Source: a bacterium (GTDB taxonomy: Bacteria; JALSQH01). Taken from it: 5,569 bases of DNA. The position numbers and the translations under genes are program-made. Below the pieces are notes generated by a model that saw only the letters and a program-made list of their open reading frames with translations, searched no databases and had not been told where the DNA came from. The DNA lies in contig JALTID010000235.1 of assembly GCA_027004335.1 (NCBI GenBank), forward strand, positions 915-6,483. Direction: 5' to 3'. Positions 1-5,569 of the stretch are shown here, one piece after another (positions within the stretch are counted from its first letter, which is position 1; each line of letters starts with the position of its first letter).

Positions 1-284
1 ATGCATGGCTAAAACTTGAGGATCTCATCCCTGCTGTAAATGCTGAGGGTGAACTTGAAGATGTACCTGATCTAACTGCCATAAAAGAAGAGATTTCTGA
101 AAGAATAAAGGGAATACTTCCAGAATTTTCCCCTGTGGAGAGAAAAATTCTTGCCCTTTTCATATTTGATGAGTTTGAACCTTATGAGATCGCTATGATT
201 TTGAATAAGAAAACAGAAGATGTTAGAGAGATTCTGATAAGATCACTTAAAAAACTTTTTAAGGAGTTATCAGGAGAGAGATGA
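1..284 (+). CDS. ECF-family RNA polymerase sigma factor, C-terminal part (region 4), 5' end outside the window
   Basis: An open frame runs from the window edge (first full codon at base 3) to TGA at 282-284 and gives 93 residues with no internal stop. The visible part fits the end of an ECF-type sigma-70 factor. A linker with LEDLIPA...EGEL (residues 5-18) is followed by an amphipathic helix, then ILPEFSPVERKIL (38-50), which corresponds to the 'LP...R.vl.L' start of region 4. A helix-turn-helix follows at about 58-82 (FEPYEIAMILNKKTEDVREI), which in this family recognises the -35 promoter element. The recognition helix is less basic than usual: the common 'VKSRLHRAR' pattern is replaced by VREILIRSL. 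Region 2 is not visible, so the assignment rests on region 4 alone; another sigma-like HTH regulator is possible. The stop overlaps the next start codon (ATGA), so the downstream lipoprotein gene is probably translationally coupled. Confidence 0.72.
   Translation, partial: AWLKLEDLIPAVNAEGELEDVPDLTAIKEEISERIKGILPEFSPVERKILALFIFDEFEPYEIAMILNKKTEDVREILIRSLKKLFKELSGER
272..284 (+). promoter_or_regulatory. Translational coupling junction: Shine-Dalgarno plus ATGA stop/start overlap
   Basis: AGGAG at 272-276 lies 4 bases before the ATG at 281-283, and the sigma factor's TGA occupies 282-284. A second SD-like AAGGAG at 261-266 is too distant to be the main site. The overlap fixes the lipoprotein start and suggests that ribosomes ending the sigma gene re-initiate on it. 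Confidence 0.75.
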
Positions 285-1615
285 AAAAGAAGTTTTTGCT
301 TTTTAGTGTCATATTACTGCTAATTATGAGTAGTTGTGGGAATAAAAAGAAAAGTAATAGTGAAGAGGTGTATCTTTCTACTTCCTTTCCGATGCTAACT
401 TATTCATTGGATGTTCCTTCTGATGGTGCGTATTATCTTTCAGTTTCAATTCACGGGGATAATTTTGCGTGGAACAGATCCTCCTGTCCTTCAGTGGTGA
501 TTGATGTTTTCCGAAGCAGGAATGTATGGGCTGGTTCTCTAATTCTCTGGGATCCTAATTTTGAGTATACCCTGTTTTTAGGTGATCTTAAAAAAGGTTC
601 AGAAAGTTTAACCTTTAAATTTTCTCCAGAAAAGTCTCCATGTAGTGATGCAAAAATTGAAATTAATAAGCTGCAACTTGTTAAGTTTTCCGGTATCTCA
701 GAAGCATGCATCGCAAATGTACCTTACCTCCTTGGTTATAAAAAAACCCTTACTCTTGATGGGAAAGATTTTCCCTATAACACAATGTCTGATCTACCCC
801 TTTTTTGGGTTTGTAAGAAGGAGGGGGAAAGATTGGAATATATTCTTTACTATTCAAATGAAGATGGTGGAACCGGGGTTTTTCCTGGTGTGTTAATGTA
901 TACATGGGGGAGAGTAGCAGATATTGAAAATGCATTTACTGTGGATTTAGGAAGTGATAAGGAGTATATGAGAGACAACGAAACTGAGGATACCCTTTTT
1001 CAGGGAGAGAATTACCTCGGTCATCCCCTTTTGATGGTTTCTCCCGAGGATCATGGGCTTGTGACCGAGGGGAAAATAGAGGATGATACCAAACAGTTGC
1101 TTTTTGCTCTGCCTGTATATCCGGCAGTGAACTCTGCTCCTACGAGAGAAGATTACCTTGATATGGAACCCTGGACCTATCTTATAATGGAATGGGAGAT
1201 GGAGAGAGAGGGAAAAATAACAACTGAAGAATCAAAACTCAGTGATCAGTGTGACTTTCTCGCTCCTCTTGATTATTATCTTTACCTTGATCTTTATATT
1301 TCTGACGAAACAAAGATAGCAATGGATGTGAAACTCTCCAGCGGAGATGAAATTACAAATAACTCCTCGGGGTTGAGCTGGAATTTTTCAGGGTGGAAAA
1401 GGGTGGTTTTGAAATTACCTGAGGAGGTAAAATTGAAAAACATAGAAGAGATCCGCATGGTAAATTTAGGTGATACTAAAGTAAAAGTAGAAATAGGCAA
1501 GCTCTTTTATCTTAACAGAGATTTCTCTACTCTTCATTACATAGTTCCTTCCAATTCCCCTATCTCTTCAGAGTTATCACCTCATGAAGATTGGTTACTT
1601 CATCCTATCAGGTGA
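281..1615 (+). CDS. Predicted secreted lipoprotein of unknown function, 444 residues
   Basis: The N-terminus is a lipoprotein-type signal peptide: MKKK, a hydrophobic core at residues 5-16, then SSC with Cys19 as the likely lipidated residue. Met at -3 is a less common lipobox residue, so signal peptidase II processing is likely but not certain. A hydrophilic GNKKKSNSEE tether follows. The rest has no other membrane segment and looks beta-rich. Residues about 35-136 alternate hydrophobic and polar strands and include Cys69 and Cys121, which could form a disulfide. The middle part, about 150-300, carries the striking motifs YYSNEDGGTG (190-199) and LMYTWGRVADIE (205-216). The C-terminal part, about 330-411, resembles a jelly-roll or carbohydrate-binding fold (DYYLYLDLYISDETKIAMDV; SGWKRVVLKLP at 370-380). 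I do not recognise the family. From memory, similar SNEDGGT...WGR..DIE motifs occur in hypothetical exported proteins of myxobacteria-like lineages; this was not checked. It is coupled to the upstream sigma factor gene, and its 3' end overlaps the convergent kinase gene by 21 bp. Confidence 0.85.
   Translation: MKKKFLLFSVILLLIMSSCGNKKKSNSEEVYLSTSFPMLTYSLDVPSDGAYYLSVSIHGDNFAWNRSSCPSVVIDVFRSRNVWAGSLILWDPNFEYTLFLGDLKKGSESLTFKFSPEKSPCSDAKIEINKLQLVKFSGISEACIANVPYLLGYKKTLTLDGKDFPYNTMSDLPLFWVCKKEGERLEYILYYSNEDGGTGVFPGVLMYTWGRVADIENAFTVDLGSDKEYMRDNETEDTLFQGENYLGHPLLMVSPEDHGLVTEGKIEDDTKQLLFALPVYPAVNSAPTREDYLDMEPWTYLIMEWEMEREGKITTEESKLSDQCDFLAPLDYYLYLDLYISDETKIAMDVKLSSGDEITNNSSGLSWNFSGWKRVVLKLPEEVKLKNIEEIRMVNLGDTKVKVEIGKLFYLNRDFSTLHYIVPSNSPISSELSPHEDWLLHPIR
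1577..1615 (+). terminator. Imperfect hairpin at the convergent gene ends, possible terminator for the plus-strand unit
   Basis: Two nested inverted repeats lie exactly over both stop codons. The outer arms are TCACCT (1577-1582) and AGGTGA (1610-1615); the inner arms are ATGAAG (1584-1589) and CTTCAT (1598-1603) around an 8-base loop. A one-base bulge on the left and six bases on the right separate the two stems. On the plus strand it is followed, after AGAAG, by a moderately T-rich run (GATTTATTTTCCTCT, 1620-1634). On the minus strand no U-tract follows. The stem is not GC-rich, so this is a weak candidate for intrinsic termination. Confidence 0.3.
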
Positions 1616-3442
1616 AGAAGATTTATTTTCCTCTATTTCGTTCAGATTCTTGGGGAGTTTTATCGTGAAAGTAGTGCCTTCTCCTTTTTTAGATTCAACA
1701 CCAATTTCTCCATAGTGATCTTGAATGATTCTGGAGGAGATACTTAACCCCAGTCCTGTGCCTTTTCCAGGAGGTTTTGTTGTAAAAAAGGGATCAAAAA
1801 TTCTGGAAAGGGCTTCTTCAGAGATACCAATCCCATTATCTGAGATTTTAACATATTGAAATTTTGCATCTTCCCATGCTGTTATCTCAATTTTTCCCTT
1901 TTCTCCTTTTTCTGTTACCGCATCAGCTGCATTGTTTAAAAGGTTAATAAATACCTGGGTTAACTGATTTGGGTAGCAGAATATCGGTCTTAATTTTGGG
2001 ATATTCATTTTTATTTCAGGCACATATTTAAGTTTAGTATGAGCAAAGTCTATGGCATCTTTAAGGATTGAAGAGAGGCTTATCATTTCTATTGATCCCT
2101 TTTCAGTTCTGCTGAGTTTTTTGAGTCCAGAAATTATCTTCTTGGTATGTTCAATTCCCTTATTAGACTCAGATATTAGATTTTGAATATCTGAAAGGAT
2201 AAAATCAATTTCTTCATTATTTACGACTTCTTTTATTTTTTCACATGCTCCTTCTCCTGTTAGTTGCCTTATCATTTTTATGCTCCCCCCCATCTCTTCA
2301 AGATATTCTTGCATAGAAAAAATATTACTTGTTACATATCCCAGGGCGTTATTCAGTTCGTGAGCTATTCCTGCAGAAAGTTCTCCTATAACAGCGATCT
2401 TTTCTGTTTCAATTAACTTTGATTGAGTTGCTTTCAATTCTTTTATTGTTTTTTCAAGTTCTCTGGTTCTTTCAATTATCTTGTCTTCCAATTCCATATT
2501 CATCTTATCTAGTTCAAGATTGACTTTGACCACTTCTTTTATCAGAGCAGCTCTTTCCAGAGCTCCAGCTATTAGGTTTGAAAGAGATTGAAGAGCAGAC
2601 AGGTAACCACCTTGTCTGAATTTTTTTATGTTCTTAATATTGATTAATTCCCCAACTCCGATTACTGTTCCATCAGATTTTAATATGGGGACTGCTACAA
2701 TATTTTTAGTGGTGAATCCTGAGCGAGTGTCCACTATCCGTGCAAATCTTGGGTCTGAGTAAAGATCATCTACAATTATTGGTTTCTTATTTGTAAAACA
2801 CCATCCAGCTATCCCCTGATCTTTTTTTAACTTTACCGATTTGACCTTTGGATCTCCTCCCACAGTGGTATAGAAAATAAGTGCATCTTCTTTCTCATCG
2901 TAGGTTAAGATGGTGCTTCCTTCACACTGAAATATCGTTTTGACTGAAGTGAGGACATTTTTTAGTATTATTTCTTTTTCCATAGCAGAATTGATCTGGT
3001 TGGATGTTTCTAAAAGGAGATTAAGAAGCTGGATTTTTTCCCTTAGATTTTCAGTGAGCCTCTCGTTTTCTTTTAAGATTTTTAGCCGGTTAAGGGCATT
3101 TTTTGTGACAAACTCCACTTCATGAGGATCAGGGGGCTTGGGGATAAAGTCAATAACTCCAGATCTGAGTGCCTTTAAAATAGTGTCTCTGTCCTTTTTA
3201 GCTGAAATAAGAACAACCCCGGTAGATGGAAATCTCTTCCTTAATGAGTCCAGATGATCAAAGGCATTTTCACCGGGGAAAAGAATATCAAGAAGAATTA
3301 AATCTATCTGAGTACCTTCCAGAATTTCCCACATTTCTTTAAGAGAAAGTGCTGTAAAAATTTCATATTTAAAAGGGATAAGAATATCCTTCAGAAATTC
3401 TACCATATATTTTTCATCATCTACAATCAGAATTGATGGCAT
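1595..3442 (-). CDS. Soluble hybrid sensor histidine kinase (REC-GAF-HisKA-HATPase)
   Basis: This 615-residue protein has no signal peptide or membrane segment, so it should act in the cytoplasm. An N-terminal receiver domain (residues 3-118) has acidic pocket D8/D9, phospho-acceptor D52, S80 and K102. A helical linker (about 118-150) leads into a GAF sensor domain (about 150-298), with [17 protein letters not shown] at 210-226 and VAVPI at 249-253. A second coiled coil (about 300-346) precedes the dimerisation/phosphotransfer helices, with H361 in AGIAHELNN. The ATPase domain shows the N box ([10 protein letters not shown]504), G1 (DNGIG, 535-539), F box (FDPFFTT, 549-555) and G2 (GKGTGLGL, 559-566). 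All catalytic residues are present, so it should be active. One oddity is Ala366 where this H-box subgroup usually has Pro (HELNNP). The start overlaps the upstream regulator's stop (TAATG), preceded by AGAGGAA at 3448-3454. Its ligand is unknown; the likely partner is the adjacent receiver protein and/or its own receiver. Confidence 0.95.
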   Translation of the reverse strand: MPSILIVDDEKYMVEFLKDILIPFKYEIFTALSLKEMWEILEGTQIDLILLDILFPGENAFDHLDSLRKRFPSTGVVLISAKKDRDTILKALRSGVIDFIPKPPDPHEVEFVTKNALNRLKILKENERLTENLREKIQLLNLLLETSNQINSAMEKEIILKNVLTSVKTIFQCEGSTILTYDEKEDALIFYTTVGGDPKVKSVKLKKDQGIAGWCFTNKKPIIVDDLYSDPRFARIVDTRSGFTTKNIVAVPILKSDGTVIGVGELINIKNIKKFRQGGYLSALQSLSNLIAGALERAALIKEVVKVNLELDKMNMELEDKIIERTRELEKTIKELKATQSKLIETEKIAVIGELSAGIAHELNNALGYVTSNIFSMQEYLEEMGGSIKMIRQLTGEGACEKIKEVVNNEEIDFILSDIQNLISESNKGIEHTKKIISGLKKLSRTEKGSIEMISLSSILKDAIDFAHTKLKYVPEIKMNIPKLRPIFCYPNQLTQVFINLLNNAADAVTEKGEKGKIEITAWEDAKFQYVKISDNGIGISEEALSRIFDPFFTTKPPGKGTGLGLSISSRIIQDHYGEIGVESKKGEGTTFTIKLPKNLNEIEENKSSSPDRMK

Positions 3443-3454
3443 TATTCTTCCTCT
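3440..3454 (-). promoter_or_regulatory. TAATG stop/start overlap with internal Shine-Dalgarno between regulator and kinase genes
   Basis: On the minus strand the regulator's TAA (3444-3442) shares its last A with the kinase's ATG (3442-3440). The SD-like AGAGGAA (3454-3448) lies inside the last codons of the regulator gene, 5 bases before the start. This fixes the kinase start and implies coupled synthesis of the two signalling proteins. Confidence 0.75.
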
Positions 3455-3963
3455 GTATCATCAAGGATAATTCTACCTTCTTCGTCCTTTTTAACTTTTG
3501 TGATACCTGGATATTCTTTTTCCAGTGAATCAATTAGATTTTTTGCTTTTTCAAGTTGATCAAGTAACTTCCTGTGTTCCCTTTCAAGCCTCAGGTGTTC
3601 AGATGCCAATCTCAGAGAAAGCCTTAACTCTTCATCATCCCATGGTTTTAAGAAAAATCTATAAATCTCTCCTTCATTTATTGCTTCTGCGGCGACTTCA
3701 AGATCTGCCTGACCCGTGAGCATTATTCTTATGGTGTCAGGATAATTTTCTCTGATCCATTTCAGGAATTCAAGCCCGTTTGTCCCTGGCATTTTAAAAT
3801 CGGAGACAACTATGTCAAATGGTTTCTCATAAAATTTGTCAGCGGCCTCTTTTGCACTGGTAGCCGTTTCAATTTCGTATGGTTCTTTCCGCAGTGATCT
3901 TCTCAATGCACTGAGTATATTTTCCTCATCGTCAACCAGAAGTAACCTTAATTTTTTCTCCAT
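3442..3963 (-). CDS. Receiver-only response regulator with C-terminal coiled coil
   Basis: This 173-residue protein has one CheY-like receiver domain (residues 5-120). The acidic pocket is D11/D12, the phospho-acceptor is D55 in IVVSDFKMPG, the switch residue is T83 in MLTGQ, and K106 lies in YRFFLKPWDD. The YRFFLKPW form is typical of receivers of the RpfG-like type, which are often joined to HD-GYP or other effectors, but no output domain follows. Instead there is a charged helix (about 115-150, probably coiled coil) and a short acidic tail, YPGITKVKKDEEGRIILDD (151-169). From memory a similar tail ends other stand-alone receivers, so the protein is probably full length and not truncated; this was not checked. 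It likely works by protein contact, either as phospho-acceptor or relay for the coupled kinase or as a binding partner of an unseen target. The start is supported by GGGAGG (3969-3974) 5 bases upstream. It follows the aldehyde dehydrogenase stop after 16 bases. Confidence 0.93.
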   Translation of the reverse strand: MEKKLRLLLVDDEENILSALRRSLRKEPYEIETATSAKEAADKFYEKPFDIVVSDFKMPGTNGLEFLKWIRENYPDTIRIMLTGQADLEVAAEAINEGEIYRFFLKPWDDEELRLSLRLASEHLRLEREHRKLLDQLEKAKNLIDSLEKEYPGITKVKKDEEGRIILDDTEEE

Positions 3964-3968
3964 TTTTT

Positions 3969-3974
3969 CCTCCC
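3969..3974 (-). promoter_or_regulatory. Ribosome-binding site of the response regulator gene
   Basis: On the minus strand GGGAGG lies 5 bases before the ATG at 3963-3961, inside the 16-base gap after the aldehyde dehydrogenase stop (3982-3980). There is no room for a separate terminator or a full promoter in this gap, so the three genes are most simply read as one operon. Confidence 0.8.
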
Positions 3975-3979
3975 TGGTT

Positions 3980-5401
3980 TTAAAATCTCATTATCACTGT
4001 TTTAATCTCAGTCATTTCTTCAACAGCGTACTTCAATCCCTCTCTCCCCAATCCTGAATCTTTTATTCCTCCGTAGGGCATATTGTCCACCCTGAAGGTA
4101 GGATAGTCGTTAATTATAACTCCTCCCACATCAAGATTTTCAATAGCGTAGTGCGTATTTTTTAAATCATTTGTGAAAATGCCTGCCTGAAGTCCATACT
4201 GGGAGTCATTTACCTTATCAATTGCCTCTTCAAAAGCATCAAATGGTTCTGTTATGACTACCGGCCCAAAAACTTCCTCACAGTAAACGGGCAGATCTTT
4301 TTTAACATCAGAGATAATGGTTGCTTCAATTATATTTCCTCTCCGCTTTGCACCTGTGATGATTATTGCACCATTCTCAATAGCATCACTTATCCATCTC
4401 TCAACTTTATCTGCTGCTCTCTCGTCAATAAGAGGACCGAAAACTGTGTCTGGGTCCATAGGATCACCAATTTTTAATTTTTCTACTTCTCTTTTAAATT
4501 TTTCTAAAAACTTATCATATATATTTTTATGGACATATATTCTCTGAACAGCTATGCAGATCTGTCCTGCATTGGCGAAGCCACCAATGGCAAGTCTCCA
4601 TGCTGTAAAATCCAGATTTGCACTTTCATCCACCACAGCTCCTGCGTTCCCCCCAAGTTCAAGAAGTATTTTTTTCTTCCCCGCTATGTTTTTAAGGTAC
4701 CAGCCAACTCTGGGGCTACCTGTGAAAGAAAGAAGCTTAAATCTTTCATCTCTTACCATCTTTTCGGCTCTCTCCACGGTGGTAGGAACGACATTAACCA
4801 TCCCCGCAGGGGCTCCAGCTTTTTCAATTATCTCAGCGAGTATGAGAGATGTAAAAGGTGCCTGGGGTGGGGGCTTGAGAACGACACTGTTTCCAGCTGC
4901 GATTGCAGGAGCTATTTTGTGCGCCACGAGATTCAAAGGAAAATTGTAAGGTGTGATGGCGATTATTGGCCCCAGTGGGAACCTCTTATAAAATCCTCTG
5001 TAATTTTTTGTATTTTCCTGAATATCCACGGGAAAAACTTCCCCTCCGATTCTCTTTGCTTCCTCAGCGGCAAATGTAAAAGTGACTGTGGCTCTGTTAA
5101 CTTCCCCCAACGCGTATTGCCATGGTTTTCCCGATTCCTCCACTATCATTCTGGCCAGTTCCTCTTTTCGTTCCTCAATCCCTTTTTTGATGTTTTCAAG
5201 GATCTTTGATTTCTCATAAGCTGAGAGCTTTTTTGTCGTTTTGAACGCATCAACAGCTGATTGAATCGCATCTTCTACATCTTTTTCTGAAGCAATAGGT
5301 ATGTAGCCGATGACTTCCCCGTTGTAGGGATTGATGTTTTCTTCATATTCCTCCGTTGTTCTCCACTCGCCATTGATATATGTTCTTTTCTTCTCAGGCA
5401 T
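3980..5401 (-). CDS. NAD(P)-dependent aldehyde dehydrogenase, lactaldehyde/non-phosphorylating GAPDH-like group
   Basis: This 473-residue protein has normal length for the ALDH superfamily, which oxidises aldehydes to carboxylates in the cytosol with NAD+ or NADP+. Active-site landmarks are all present: N153 in TPYNFPLN, the cofactor-binding K176 in VVLKPPP, the Rossmann loop FTGSPRVG (226-233), the general base E248 in LELGGN, the nucleophile C282 in NAGQICIAVQR, and E376 in EEVFGP. The C-terminal FRVDNMPYGGIKDSGLGREG (436-455) and EEMTE (461-465) fit, from general family knowledge, the lactaldehyde dehydrogenase/NP-GAPDH-like branch rather than classical betaine or retinal dehydrogenases. 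The exact substrate cannot be told from sequence; succinate semialdehyde or another small aldehyde is possible. The start ATG is preceded by AAGGAGG at 7 bases. It is the first gene of the minus-strand operon, 16 bases before the response regulator, an unusual pairing of an enzyme with a two-component module. Confidence 0.95.
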   Translation of the reverse strand: MPEKKRTYINGEWRTTEEYEENINPYNGEVIGYIPIASEKDVEDAIQSAVDAFKTTKKLSAYEKSKILENIKKGIEERKEELARMIVEESGKPWQYALGEVNRATVTFTFAAEEAKRIGGEVFPVDIQENTKNYRGFYKRFPLGPIIAITPYNFPLNLVAHKIAPAIAAGNSVVLKPPPQAPFTSLILAEIIEKAGAPAGMVNVVPTTVERAEKMVRDERFKLLSFTGSPRVGWYLKNIAGKKKILLELGGNAGAVVDESANLDFTAWRLAIGGFANAGQICIAVQRIYVHKNIYDKFLEKFKREVEKLKIGDPMDPDTVFGPLIDERAADKVERWISDAIENGAIIITGAKRRGNIIEATIISDVKKDLPVYCEEVFGPVVITEPFDAFEEAIDKVNDSQYGLQAGIFTNDLKNTHYAIENLDVGGVIINDYPTFRVDNMPYGGIKDSGLGREGLKYAVEEMTEIKTVIMRF

Positions 5402-5408
5402 ACTTCTT

Positions 5409-5415
5409 CCTCCTT
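5409..5415 (-). promoter_or_regulatory. Strong ribosome-binding site of the aldehyde dehydrogenase gene
   Basis: On the minus strand AAGGAGG, a near-perfect anti-SD match, lies 7 bases before the ATG (5401-5399). It fixes the start codon and suggests efficient translation of the first gene of the operon. Confidence 0.85.
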
Positions 5416-5434
5416 CTGCAATTCAACAAAAATT

Positions 5435-5466
5435 CCGCATTTTTAATTATAGCTGAAATAATGCGG
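5435..5466. promoter_or_regulatory. Candidate operator: 7-bp inverted repeat around the -10 box
   Basis: CCGCATT (5435-5441) and AATGCGG (5460-5466) form a perfect inverted repeat with an 18-base spacer. The centre, at about 5450.5, falls on the -10 box. These are the most GC-rich short blocks of an otherwise AT-rich leader. One arm lies between the -35 and -10 boxes and the other at the transcription start, so a dimeric regulator bound here would block polymerase. The regulator is not identified in the window. Confidence 0.4.
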
Positions 5467-5475
5467 CTGAGGCAA
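5446..5475 (-). promoter_or_regulatory. Sigma-70 type promoter of the aldehyde dehydrogenase/two-component operon
   Basis: On the minus strand a consensus -10 box TATAAT (5451-5446) is preceded, after an 18-base spacer, by TTGCCT (5475-5470), a 4/6 match to TTGACA. An A-rich stretch (GCAAAAAATTG) just upstream could help polymerase binding. Transcription would start near 5440-5438 and leave a leader of about 38 bases containing the Shine-Dalgarno sequence. No leader hairpin or riboswitch-like structure is evident in so short a leader. Confidence 0.7.
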
Positions 5476-5507
5476 TTTTTTGCAATAGAAATTGAGGAAG
5501 ACCAATT

Positions 5508-5569
5508 TTATTTAAAAATTTTCTCTCTTTCTATCATCTTTTTCAATCTTAAAGTTGCAGGATATTCAC
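5508..5569 (-). CDS. Possible 3' end of an upstream minus-strand gene (19 codons visible)
   Basis: On the minus strand one frame is open from the window edge (first full codon at 5567-5565) to TAA at 5510-5508. It reads EYPATLRLKKMIEREKIFK, a charged amphipathic sequence that looks like a natural protein C-terminus. Nineteen codons are too few for a family call, and the open frame could be chance in AT-rich DNA. If real, it would end about 35 bases upstream of the operon promoter. Confidence 0.3.
   Translation of the reverse strand, partial: EYPATLRLKKMIEREKIFK

Noticed and set aside
645-896. An 83-codon plus-strand frame inside the lipoprotein gene
   Set aside because: It is a frame-shifted shadow of the lipoprotein, which is continuous from signal peptide to stop without needing a frameshift.
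3442-3963. Response regulator considered as a truncated pseudogene because it lacks an output domain
   Set aside because: All receiver residues are intact, it has a good ribosome-binding site and a coupled downstream kinase, and its tail looks like a natural end.
3836-4057. A 73-codon plus-strand frame spanning the regulator/dehydrogenase junction
   Set aside because: It is antisense to two well-supported genes, Ser- and Leu-rich, and has no start signal.
4554-4949. A second plus-strand open frame (131 codons) inside the aldehyde dehydrogenase gene
   Set aside because: It is antisense in another frame and made of Ala/Ser/Pro/Phe-rich sequence that mirrors the ALDH codons; no domain is recognisable.
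4529-5209. A 226-codon open frame on the plus strand opposite the aldehyde dehydrogenase gene
   Set aside because: It lies wholly antisense to a gene with complete ALDH motifs, has a Cys- and Ser-rich composition unlike a folded protein of this genome, and has no convincing ribosome-binding site.
5489-5508. Inverted repeat AAATTG/CAATTT with an 8-base loop upstream of the promoter, considered as terminator of an upstream gene
   Set aside because: The stem is six AT-rich pairs and no T-run follows on the minus strand, so it is too weak to call and could be chance in this AT-rich region.
1-5569. Search by eye for CRISPR repeats, tRNA genes, insertion-sequence ends or long direct repeats
   Set aside because: None was seen; almost the whole window is explained by ordinary protein-coding sequence.

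Overview
The window comes from an AT-rich bacterium whose proteins are rich in Lys, Glu and Ile. That composition would fit a thermophile or a low-GC candidate-phylum lineage, but no marker gene here allows a firm placement. Features of the response regulator tail and of the lipoprotein resemble, from memory only, proteins of Deltaproteobacteria/Myxococcota and related lineages. Coding density is very high, and every complete gene has a clear ribosome-binding site or overlaps its upstream neighbour.

Layout: two convergent transcription units. The left, plus-strand unit holds the 3' end of an ECF-like sigma factor gene (1-284), whose stop overlaps the start of a 444-residue predicted lipoprotein of unknown function (281-1615) in an ATGA junction. 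The right, minus-strand unit reads from a promoter at about 5446-5475 through an NAD(P)-dependent aldehyde dehydrogenase (5401-3980), a receiver-only response regulator (3963-3442) and a cytoplasmic REC-GAF-histidine kinase (3442-1595). The last two genes share a TAATG junction. The two units meet tail to tail with a 21-bp overlap of coding sequence, and an imperfect hairpin spans both stop codons.

How the genes may work together: the minus-strand operon couples one metabolic enzyme to a two-component module with no DNA-binding output. The kinase is soluble, carries its own N-terminal receiver and a GAF sensor, and probably phosphorylates the stand-alone receiver next door and/or its own receiver. 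An obvious hypothesis is that it reports on a cytosolic metabolic or redox state linked to the aldehyde dehydrogenase, but nothing in the sequence proves this. The operon promoter has a consensus -10 box centred in a 7-bp inverted repeat, the best operator candidate in the window. In the plus unit, the place where an anti-sigma gene is often found is taken by a lipoprotein.

I saw no tRNA, rRNA, CRISPR array, insertion sequence or long repeat. The only non-coding stretch of note is the roughly 106-168 bp upstream of the aldehyde dehydrogenase gene. Nothing in the window stands out as a clearly new defence or mobile system; the most novel elements are the unassigned lipoprotein and its coupling to a sigma factor.
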